Origin: Bacteroidia bacterium
GTDB taxonomy: Bacteria > Bacteroidota > Bacteroidia > NS11-12g > UBA9320
DNA: 6,920 bases
Assembly: GCA_029253325.1 (NCBI GenBank)
Contig: JAQWZS010000146.1
Location: 1 to 6,920 of the forward strand
Direction: 5' to 3'
Below the pieces are notes generated by a model. That model searched no databases. It saw only the letters and a program-made list of their open reading frames with translations, and had not been told where the DNA came from. The position numbers were made by a program, and so were the translations under genes. Of the stretch, positions 1 to 6,683 are shown piece after piece; position 1 is the stretch's first letter; every line of letters begins with the position of its first letter.

Positions 1-457
1 CCATACCATCTATTGATAGTATGGCTGCCTCTTGAAATGGAGATACATGATAAGACGAAGCCATATGTGAACGATGATGTTCGATAAATTTGACTTTTGC
101 CTTTACGTGTTTAAAATCAAAACCTAAAGAATCAGCAATATCTTTTTTTATTCCGGTGATTTTTATAGAATTTGCTCCTCGATCTTTTAAAGCCTTAAGG
201 CTGATTCCGTGTTTTAATGTCCTAATTACTTTTTCGCCAAGTTTTGCCTTAGGGTCACGGCTTACAGTTATGTAATCAATATCTGACAACTGTATTTTAG
301 CCTCAGCTAAACAAAATTTAATAGCTTCAATGGGTAAGCCTGCCCAGTGTTTTATTCTTCGTATTCTCTCTTCCTCTGTTGCTGCTATGAGAACTCCATC
401 TTGATATATGCAAGCTGATGAATCTCCGTGATATGCATTTAATCCTAAAATGTACAT
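1..457 (-). CDS. Carbamoyltransferase, NodU/CmcH/TobZ family (N-terminal part, cut by window edge)
   Basis: Reading down from ATG at 457-455 gives 152 codons that stay open to the window edge. The protein starts MYILGLNAYHGDSSACIY, continues with ATEEERIRRIKHWAG (residues 26-40), and has EHHRSHMASSYH at 126-137 and SIDGM at 148-152. These are the hallmark N-terminal blocks of the family: the H-G-D-S-S loop and an HxxxH metal-binding pair (H127/H131 by analogy with TobZ and Kae1-like folds) ahead of the SIDG nucleotide-binding strand. Family members are about 550-620 residues, so roughly a quarter is visible. Known members move a carbamoyl group from carbamoyl phosphate, through carbamoyl-adenylate, to a sugar hydroxyl in the cytoplasm. 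Here the acceptor is inferred to be a sugar of the polysaccharide or its precursor. It starts two bases after the stop of the glycosyltransferase gene upstream, so it is very likely co-transcribed and translationally coupled; no strong Shine-Dalgarno is seen. Its G+C (about 36%) is higher than that of the acyltransferase partner gene. Family assignment is firm; substrate is unknown. Confidence 0.93.
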   Translation of the reverse strand, partial: MYILGLNAYHGDSSACIYQDGVLIAATEEERIRRIKHWAGLPIEAIKFCLAEAKIQLSDIDYITVSRDPKAKLGEKVIRTLKHGISLKALKDRGANSIKITGIKKDIADSLGFDFKHVKAKVKFIEHHRSHMASSYHVSPFQEAAILSIDGM

Positions 458-459
458 TT

Positions 460-2676
460 TTAAATAGTCTTATATATGGGGGTTATTTGTTCTTTAAAGG
501 CATCGAATGTAAATCTATGTGCTAGTTCACGAGCCTGATTTTTTCTTTTATTTAATAATTTAATATCGTTCAATAATTCCGATAACTCTGATTTTAAACC
601 TATAATATCGCCAGGTTGTAGCAGATTACAAATAGACGAAAAATGAGTCTGATTTGCTCCTACATTAGTTGTCACAATGGCATTTCCATAAGATATAGCT
701 TCTAATAAGGAAATTGGCATACCCTCAGCATAACTTGGCAAAACCAGAATATCATTATTATTTAGTAAATTGTGTTTATAATCATTATTGATATAACCTA
801 AAAAATTTACATTATTTTTAATTGAAATATATGCAGGAAACTGCATAACCATTTTCTTAAAATCATTATTTATAAAATCTCCCGCTATGTTTAAACACCA
901 ATTTTTATCATTTAATTTTGACAGTGCTTCGAATAAATCTAAAACACCTTTTGATTCACTAATCGAACCGATGAAAGTAATGAATATTTTATCATTGGCT
1001 TGTTTGATTTTATCTTGAATAACATCAGAGTTATGAAAATTGCAAATCATTAAAACTCTATCTTTTAGTTTGGGTTTAAAGAGATTTTTTAATTGCGGGC
1101 TAAGCACTAAAACTCTATGATATGCATTACCTAAAAGCCATTCGTTCATTTTTTTTAAAACACCTTTTATTTGAACTTGGCTAACCTCACCTACATGAAG
1201 ATGAAGAATATTTTTTGTACCTAAAATCCATTTAAACAATAATGCTGGAATCGAATCTTTGAAAATTGATTTCCCAACAGATGTATGAATATGCAATATT
1301 TCAATTTTATCTCTTTTGATTTGTTTAAATGCTAGATAAATAAACAAAAAATAATTTTTAAAATTGGAATATTCAAACCGACCAGTAGATTCATTTGTAC
1401 GAGGAATTATGCATGTATTGATTAGACTAAACTGAATACCATCATCCTCAAATTCAGATGCTTTTTGCATAAAAATTTCAGCAAAATTACTTATTCCTCC
1501 TTTGTATCGTTCAAGTGGAACTGGAGCTACTATACCTACTTTTATTTTATAAGAAAAAAGGGATTTATATTCTTTCAAGTAATGCTGAGAATTATAATAA
1601 TTTAAGGCATAATCTTTTGCACTTTTAGACCACTCAAAAAATTCTTTCTGACTCATAGCAGCAAACTTTTCAATAGCTAATACTATAGAATTATCATCAA
1701 ATAACGGAATATCAAATCCCACTTTATGATCCGTAAGATTTCTCCATGGAGTCTGATCGGATATGATGACTGGAAGTCCTGCTGAAAGAGCTTCAAATAT
1801 GGAATGTCCAAAATTTTCTCCTAAAGTGGGTAAAACATACACATCATAGTTAGGAAGATTATTCATCAATTCATGGTGCTTCATGTCTCCTAATACTTCT
1901 ACTTTAATGTGTTTGGGTAGTTGATTAAACTGTTTCTTACATTTTAACCAATACTCCTCGTCTTCAACAACTCCTATAATAGTTAATTTTAATGACGACT
2001 TTACTTGAGGCAATATACTGATTATTAATCCTAAATTTTTAATAGGATGAATGCGTGCTGCATAAACTAACTTAAGTTCATCTGTCTTATTATGTTTAAT
2101 TTGCTCTTGAGATAAGAAAGGTATGTTGGGTAATACAACTGAATTTTGTTTTTCACCAAAGTTTTTAATTAAGTCTGACTCTTCGTCTTTACTCGTGCAA
2201 TGAAACGTAACATTTTTACTGCTTATTAACCACCTTAATATTCGGATATAAATCTTTTTCTTTCGTTCTTTCTGTTCAAGTGCCGATGATTTGAGCATCC
2301 CTCGAAGTGAGATTATAGAACTCACATTAGGGTTTCTACTAAAATGATACAATAGATACTTAGAAAAATATTTATTGAATAAACCATTGAAGAATACAAA
2401 TTGCGGCTGAATAGCGTCCGACAAACGTTTAATATGAGTAATTGAACGATGAAAAGAATCCAGATAAATCACTTGAATGCCGTCAAATAAAACAAATTGA
2501 TTCTTTAATGATAATTGGTCTTCTATATCCTCATTCAAGTCTTCAGTAGTTGATAAAACATAAATCTCGTATTCTTCTTTTAGAAGTTGTGTTAATTGAT
2601 AAATGGATTGAATAGGGCCTCCAGCTTTAAATGCAGGGGGAAACCAATCGGTAAATATGAGTAATTTGGACTTCAA
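460..2676 (-). CDS. Tandem two-domain glycosyltransferase (GT4-GT4 fusion)
   Basis: The 738-residue protein contains two complete GT-B glycosyltransferases of the GT4 type, where a single GT4 enzyme is usually about 350-400 residues. Domain 1 (about 1-375) starts with a nucleotide-fold strand and FPPAFKAGGP (12-21), has RGMLKSSALEQK (125-136), the donor-binding AARIHPIKN (206-214, R208/K213) and an EX7E motif, E287 to E295. Domain 2 (about 378-738) restarts with IKVGIVAPVP, has YKGG (391-394), HLHVGE (492-497), GSISESKGV (570-578, with Ser at the usual Arg place but K576 kept) and a second EX7E motif, E651 to E659. Neither half looks degraded. No signal peptide or clear membrane span is seen; a peripheral cytoplasmic location is inferred. 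The likely role is to add two sugars to the lipid-linked repeat unit; donors and linkages cannot be read. The start is TTG at 2676: an in-frame TAA lies two codons upstream, and the first in-frame ATG (residue 127) would remove the conserved N-terminus. It follows the MBOAT gene after 40 bases and ends two bases before the carbamoyltransferase. Confidence 0.93.
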   Translation of the reverse strand: MKSKLLIFTDWFPPAFKAGGPIQSIYQLTQLLKEEYEIYVLSTTEDLNEDIEDQLSLKNQFVLFDGIQVIYLDSFHRSITHIKRLSDAIQPQFVFFNGLFNKYFSKYLLYHFSRNPNVSSIISLRGMLKSSALEQKERKKKIYIRILRWLISSKNVTFHCTSKDEESDLIKNFGEKQNSVVLPNIPFLSQEQIKHNKTDELKLVYAARIHPIKNLGLIISILPQVKSSLKLTIIGVVEDEEYWLKCKKQFNQLPKHIKVEVLGDMKHHELMNNLPNYDVYVLPTLGENFGHSIFEALSAGLPVIISDQTPWRNLTDHKVGFDIPLFDDNSIVLAIEKFAAMSQKEFFEWSKSAKDYALNYYNSQHYLKEYKSLFSYKIKVGIVAPVPLERYKGGISNFAEIFMQKASEFEDDGIQFSLINTCIIPRTNESTGRFEYSNFKNYFLFIYLAFKQIKRDKIEILHIHTSVGKSIFKDSIPALLFKWILGTKNILHLHVGEVSQVQIKGVLKKMNEWLLGNAYHRVLVLSPQLKNLFKPKLKDRVLMICNFHNSDVIQDKIKQANDKIFITFIGSISESKGVLDLFEALSKLNDKNWCLNIAGDFINNDFKKMVMQFPAYISIKNNVNFLGYINNDYKHNLLNNNDILVLPSYAEGMPISLLEAISYGNAIVTTNVGANQTHFSSICNLLQPGDIIGLKSELSELLNDIKLLNKRKNQARELAHRFTFDAFKEQITPIYKTI
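2674..2676 (-). other. TTG start codon of the tandem glycosyltransferase
   Basis: The codon at 2676-2674 is TTG. In-frame codons upstream are AGA and then TAA (2682-2680), so no longer start exists, and no ATG occurs in frame before residue 127. The bases just upstream (TATAAAGA) carry at most a weak AAAG-like binding site. The conserved N-terminal strand and FPPAFKAGGP block directly downstream make this start the only sensible choice. Confidence 0.75.
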
Positions 2677-2716
2677 TCTTTATAAAGCTTACTGATAGTA
2701 TGAGTAAATAAAAATT

Positions 2717-4177
2717 CTAAAATTGAAAATAAATGAATTGTGTAATTGGTCTCAAAAAGACAAATACTAAACATAACATGATTACATACTTAACCATGTT
2801 AAATAAACTTAAAAAATAGTTCCCATATTTAAAGGAATTTAAATCAACTTTTGAAAGCAATCCAGAAATAATAACAGCTAAAAATAAAATAGCTGTTATC
2901 AATAAATCATTTTCTCTCAAACTATAACTAAAATATAAATTAAGATTAAATAATTTCATAAACATAGAAAAGGTTTGATGTAGACTTTCTGCTCTAAAAG
3001 GTATCCATGACAACATAGTAATTGGGAGAACAATAAGCCATCCAGTAAACTTATTGATAAATTTAAATTGATTAAACTTCTTAGGTATAAATCGTTCAAT
3101 AAATATGAAAAAAGCATGATAAATACCCCAAAATGCAAAGGTCCAATTTGCACCGTGCCATAATCCCATAATCGCCCATGTAAGAAATAATGCTAACGTA
3201 GGACTCCTTGAATCTTTATTCACTACAACAGCTAATCCACCTTTAGATAATGATTCTCTATTTTTAATTTTAACTCCTAAAATTGGTAAATAAAGATAAT
3301 CTCTTATCCAGCTTGAAAGAGATATATGCCATCGTTTCCAAAAATTCTTAAAAGAGTATGCTAAATATGGAAAATTAAAGTTTTCGGGAAAATGAATTCC
3401 CATAATTTTAGCACACCCTATAGCAATATGTGAGTAACCTGCAAAATCGAAATAAATTTGGAATCCAAATAAATAGGCTAAAACTAGAACATCAATAGCT
3501 GTATATTCTGAAACCTGATTTAAAAAACCAGCATCTACAATGGGAGCAATATTATCAGCTAATACTACCTTAAGAAATAATCCTGTAAGTATTCTTTTTC
3601 CACCAGAAATTATAAAATCTAGATTAAATTTTCTAGTATGGGATAATTCAGACATTACTTCACCTGCTCTCAGGATAGGACCTGCAACTAATTGAGGGAA
3701 AAATGTAACAAACGTACCATATTTAAAAAAATTCTTCTCTGGAATCAAATGTTTTCTATACACATCAATGGTATATGATATAGTCTGAAAAGTATAGAAG
3801 CTAATTCCAAGTGGTAAAATTAGATGAATTGTATTCACTTTAAATCCTAAATCCAAAAGCTGTGAAAATGAATTGATGTTATAGCTAATAAATAACAAGT
3901 ATTTAAAAACAACTAATAAACTCAGGTTTAAAACCAAACTTACTAAAAGTAATATAAATCGTGGTTTATTTTTTTCTTCATTATGAATTTTTAACGAAAT
4001 AAAATAGTCAATACATGTTGAAAATAACATAAGAAGAACAAAATCCCAACGCCAAAAACCATAAAAAACTATACTTGATGTAAATAATAATAATATTCTT
4101 GATTTAGGTTTTAAACACCAAAATAATGTTGTAACCAATGAAAGAAAGACTAAAAATGTAATTGAGTTAAAGAGCAT
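2717..4177 (-). CDS. MBOAT-family membrane-bound O-acyltransferase (AlgI-like)
   Basis: The 486-residue polytopic membrane protein has the usual AlgI/DltB/PatA length and motif order. Visible blocks are LPLGISFYTFQTISYTIDVY (121-140), FFPQLVAGPI (159-168), FQIYFDFAGYSHIAIG (239-254), NFWKRWHISLSSWIRDYLYLP (278-298, H284) and MGLWHGANWTFAFWGIYH (337-354), where H341 is the invariant MBOAT histidine. It ends in FIYFQF, typical of the family. About 11 hydrophobic segments are apparent. Members pass an acyl group, most often acetyl, across the cytoplasmic membrane for attachment to a polysaccharide, usually with a separate SGNH-type partner. That partner is the adjacent upstream gene, whose last 11 bases overlap this start (ATG at 4177-4175; the upstream stop TAA is at 4169-4167), implying translational coupling. 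The segment between the RWH and LWHG motifs (about 302-326, basic and Ser-rich) is where family members vary. Stop is TAG. The gene context argues for decorating an extracellular polysaccharide rather than teichoic acid; the acyl group is inferred. Confidence 0.96.
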   Translation of the reverse strand: MLFNSITFLVFLSLVTTLFWCLKPKSRILLLFTSSIVFYGFWRWDFVLLMLFSTCIDYFISLKIHNEEKNKPRFILLLVSLVLNLSLLVVFKYLLFISYNINSFSQLLDLGFKVNTIHLILPLGISFYTFQTISYTIDVYRKHLIPEKNFFKYGTFVTFFPQLVAGPILRAGEVMSELSHTRKFNLDFIISGGKRILTGLFLKVVLADNIAPIVDAGFLNQVSEYTAIDVLVLAYLFGFQIYFDFAGYSHIAIGCAKIMGIHFPENFNFPYLAYSFKNFWKRWHISLSSWIRDYLYLPILGVKIKNRESLSKGGLAVVVNKDSRSPTLALFLTWAIMGLWHGANWTFAFWGIYHAFFIFIERFIPKKFNQFKFINKFTGWLIVLPITMLSWIPFRAESLHQTFSMFMKLFNLNLYFSYSLRENDLLITAILFLAVIISGLLSKVDLNSFKYGNYFLSLFNMVKYVIMLCLVFVFLRPITQFIYFQF

Positions 4178-5282
4178 TATTTAATTTTAATAGTTGAGTG
4201 ATAGCAGAGTCTAAAATTTGATGACCTTCATATCTAAAATGCATAAAATCATATTCTAAATCAGGTCCACCATCAGTTGGAGCTTTCATGCCCCAATATT
4301 GACTTGGTACAATATGCTCAAAGTTACTAAATGAAACATTATTGTGACCTTCCAATATGCTACTAATATCTGATTTAAATTCTTCATATTCAGATATATC
4401 ATAGGGAATGGGAACATCACTTCTAATGGGAGGTATATATAAATATATTGCTATGTTTTGTTGATCACAAAAAATAAGTATAGATTCTAAAGCATTTAAA
4501 TTTTTCATGTACCTAAAAGGTATTTTATTTCGAATAGTTTGTGCATTGATATTAAATATATAGTTTCTTAATTGATATAAATCAGTTAAAATTCTAGTTC
4601 TAGTATTGGACCTTAAACTCCATAATTTAAAATTATTACTTAGGAGTGAGTCTAAGTAATTTTCTGTTTTAGATTGAGAAGAAACATAAGTATCTTTAAT
4701 ATCATCTGTATTTGATACTTTCCAATAAGACTTTAATTCAGAATTTATTTCACTAATAACAGGATGTAAACTATTATCAATTAAAAACTGGTCTTCAATT
4801 GCAGAGGGATAAAAAATATCTCTAATTCCATCCTCTCTAAAATCATCAAAAAATAAGGGTACAACAACTTTTTTAACATTTAATTTATGTTTTAAAAAAG
4901 TTAGGGAAAGTAAAAAATGTTGAATATTAGCATTCTGTATGCTATGACAAAATACATAAGAAATTGTATCTTTCAAATGTAGAGACTGAATAAATGTATT
5001 TTGTCCCTTCTTAAATTGATTAATACTATGTGTTTGTGAATTACCTAAAACTAACGTGGTATAATCTTTACCTGATATTTTCCAACCTTCAACAGCCCTA
5101 TCTATGTCTGAAACTATTAATTTATTGAGATGAATAGGAAAATTATTATGTGTAGCAAAATGGGATGACGTAGCATTACCTAGAGCAAAATTTTCCGCAT
5201 CAAATATCTTATTCGAGTACTTATTTATTAATGTAAATGAAAGTAAAGATACTATAGTAAGTTTTAATAATTTAGATGTCAT
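4167..5282 (-). CDS. SGNH-hydrolase-like acyltransferase partner of the MBOAT protein
   Basis: The protein is 371 residues with an N-terminal hydrophobic segment (about 6-20, LKLTIVSLLSFTLIN) preceded by two lysines. This fits a signal anchor that puts the rest outside the cytoplasmic membrane. Two blocks suggest an SGNH/DltD/AlgJ-type fold: LVLGNSQTHS (77-86), where S82 takes the nucleophile place of block I after a hydrophobic strand, and DFMHFRYEGHQIL (345-357), a DxxH block with D345 and H348 near the C-terminus followed by an amphipathic helix. A central strand ending in PPIR (284-287) fits the fold. The Gly and Asn oxyanion blocks are not obvious by eye; N117 in the QNAN stretch (116-119) is only a candidate. 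Such proteins take the acyl group delivered by MBOAT and place it on the sugar. The overlap with the MBOAT gene is the strongest support for that role. It starts at ATG 5282, 33 bases after the polymerase stop. Exact family is uncertain: sequence similarity to AlgJ, AlgX or DltD is weak by inspection. Confidence 0.8.
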   Translation of the reverse strand: MTSKLLKLTIVSLLSFTLINKYSNKIFDAENFALGNATSSHFATHNNFPIHLNKLIVSDIDRAVEGWKISGKDYTTLVLGNSQTHSINQFKKGQNTFIQSLHLKDTISYVFCHSIQNANIQHFLLSLTFLKHKLNVKKVVVPLFFDDFREDGIRDIFYPSAIEDQFLIDNSLHPVISEINSELKSYWKVSNTDDIKDTYVSSQSKTENYLDSLLSNNFKLWSLRSNTRTRILTDLYQLRNYIFNINAQTIRNKIPFRYMKNLNALESILIFCDQQNIAIYLYIPPIRSDVPIPYDISEYEEFKSDISSILEGHNNVSFSNFEHIVPSQYWGMKAPTDGGPDLEYDFMHFRYEGHQILDSAITQLLKLNNAL

Positions 5283-5315
5283 TGGATTAATAAGTTCATT
5301 TAAAATAAAAATTTA

Positions 5316-6680
5316 TTACATTGAGTTACTAGGAATTTGAGTGCTATTTGTTTTTAAAAACGGTCTTAAAAATTTAAAAAATAAATATGTTATGAAACCA
5401 GTTTTGACATACCAATTCATAATAGAATAAAACTCATTACCAGCACGCATAATCATAAAATATATTAGAACTGACCAGAATAAGAGGTCCGGATACTTGT
5501 TTAATTTGATTAAATAATAACGATGAGATATTCCCAGAATTATTCCTAAAATAAAAGCAAAAACTATCCCTTTATTTCTACCAAAATTCAAATACAAATC
5601 CCCAATTATGCCTAAATGCATCGCTGTACTTTCATCTAATTCCCAGCCTGTAAATTCTTCAAATTTGATATGGCTTCCTTCCAATACTTTATCTTTGTAA
5701 ATAAAACGTGGAAGGAAAATACCTAACAGTTCTTGTTTAATATAATTTTGACTTAAACTCCTATTTTCATCTCCAAGATTATTTATACCGTGAGAGATAA
5801 TCCAACCTTGATTTATCCGAACATTGATGATAGAACCTATACCTTTAATTTGATCTTCATTCAAATTATTTACTCTGTCAATAATTAAAGTAGTTAAACT
5901 TAATTTTTCCTTTACACTGGGATCCCATGCACTTTCTCTATATATGTGTTTTACGGATTGTAAAATGGCTAAAAATGCAAAACCTATAATCATCCATGAG
6001 ATTAGTATAGGCTTATTTACCTTTTTATTTAACTTAAAAAAACAGAAAAGAAGCAATCCCCAGATAATGATATTCATAAAAATTACAGACTTTATGGCAA
6101 TAATTGCAAATGGAATCCAAACGAGTAGCATGTACAAGGTCGTTTTAGAACTTTTACTAAAAAGAAGATAAAGCGATCCAATAAATCTTAAATATGAAAT
6201 ACTTACAAATACAAAATTTGAACTAACTAGCGTGAGTAAATAAAATACGTACCCTATGATAATTAAATAAATTCCTATTTTTTCATACTTCAGACTATCA
6301 CCTTCTATTTTTTTCCGGACTACGATTTCTTGATTTTTATTAGATCCACTAAATACATTAAAACCCAAGTAAATTCCGAGAATAGCATAGGTGACAAATC
6401 CAAAATATTTTGACTCATCAACAGTCATCACTCCAAAAATATCATTGTGAAAATAATGATAATCTGCAAATGGTGAAATTAATAACTGTACTCCAAAAAA
6501 TGCAAACATAAGCTCGAAATAGGGTATTCGCTTACCTAAACTAAATACTAACTCTAGTATTAAATATATCCCAAATAATAGAGAAAATGAGGGTAATTGA
6601 TCTATCTGAAACTTAAACCCAATAAAAATGGATAGTATCCATATTACTAAAATTTTTACTATTAATTTAAGAAAATTCAA
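5316..6680 (-). CDS. Polytopic membrane protein, probable Wzy-type polysaccharide polymerase
   Basis: The 454-residue protein has about 12 hydrophobic spans (near 5-23, 29-47, 54-70, 92-109, 133-152, 155-173, 180-198, 199-216, 224-242, 370-386, 399-411, 425-441) and a long polar loop at about 243-355. That loop holds RINQG (288-292), LPRFIYKDK (323-331) and ESTAMHLGIIGDLYLNFG (350-367). A multi-span protein with one large late loop ending in an E/D-rich GxxGDxYxNFG-like stretch is typical of O-antigen or oligosaccharide repeat-unit polymerases, which link lipid-carried repeat units on the outer face of the inner membrane. These proteins are poorly conserved, so the call rests on topology, this loop and the locus. 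Alternatives are an O-antigen ligase or another polysaccharide membrane protein. A Wzx flippase is less likely because of the large loop. The start is TTG at 6680, placed directly after the in-frame TAG of the upstream glycosyltransferase; the first in-frame ATG is residue 58, after two membrane spans, so it would be a poor start. Confidence 0.78.
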   Translation of the reverse strand: MNFLKLIVKILVIWILSIFIGFKFQIDQLPSFSLLFGIYLILELVFSLGKRIPYFELMFAFFGVQLLISPFADYHYFHNDIFGVMTVDESKYFGFVTYAILGIYLGFNVFSGSNKNQEIVVRKKIEGDSLKYEKIGIYLIIIGYVFYLLTLVSSNFVFVSISYLRFIGSLYLLFSKSSKTTLYMLLVWIPFAIIAIKSVIFMNIIIWGLLLFCFFKLNKKVNKPILISWMIIGFAFLAILQSVKHIYRESAWDPSVKEKLSLTTLIIDRVNNLNEDQIKGIGSIINVRINQGWIISHGINNLGDENRSLSQNYIKQELLGIFLPRFIYKDKVLEGSHIKFEEFTGWELDESTAMHLGIIGDLYLNFGRNKGIVFAFILGIILGISHRYYLIKLNKYPDLLFWSVLIYFMIMRAGNEFYSIMNWYVKTGFITYLFFKFLRPFLKTNSTQIPSNSM

Positions 6681-6683
6681 CTA
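6678..6683 (-). other. Zero-gap stop/start junction (TAG then TTG) between glycosyltransferase and polymerase genes
   Basis: On the minus strand the upstream gene ends in TAG at 6683-6681 and the next codon, TTG at 6680-6678, is the only usable start of the polymerase-like gene; both genes are in the same frame. The preceding bases (GAAAAAATAAAA) are A-rich with no clear Shine-Dalgarno. Reinitiation by the ribosome that has just terminated is the simplest reading. Readthrough or a sequence error at the stop would give a fused protein instead. Confidence 0.7.

Noticed and set aside
90..275. Plus-strand open frame of 61 codons
   Set aside because: It lies wholly opposite the well-supported carbamoyltransferase gene and its product has no recognisable features.
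1149..1156. Run of eight A on the coding strand inside glycosyltransferase domain 2, considered as a phase-variation or slippage site
   Set aside because: The frame is intact and such runs are common at this base composition; no repeat-based switching signature is seen.
2677..2716. 40-base gap between the MBOAT and tandem glycosyltransferase genes, considered as a promoter or terminator
   Set aside because: No hairpin followed by a T run and no clear promoter boxes; the gap is too short to support a call by eye.
2956..3153. Minus-strand open frame of 65 codons in another frame of the MBOAT gene
   Set aside because: It is a shadow within the conserved MBOAT coding region that includes the catalytic histidine block, with no independent support.
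5279..5299. Six-codon frame (ATG at 5299, reading MNLLIQ) whose TGA overlaps the ATG of the SGNH-like gene
   Set aside because: The ATGA overlap looks like a coupling leader, but a six-codon frame in AT-rich sequence is expected by chance and no ribosome-binding site precedes it.
5944..6171. Plus-strand open frame of 75 codons opposite the polymerase-like gene
   Set aside because: It is antisense to a long membrane-protein gene and the peptide looks like low-complexity shadow sequence.
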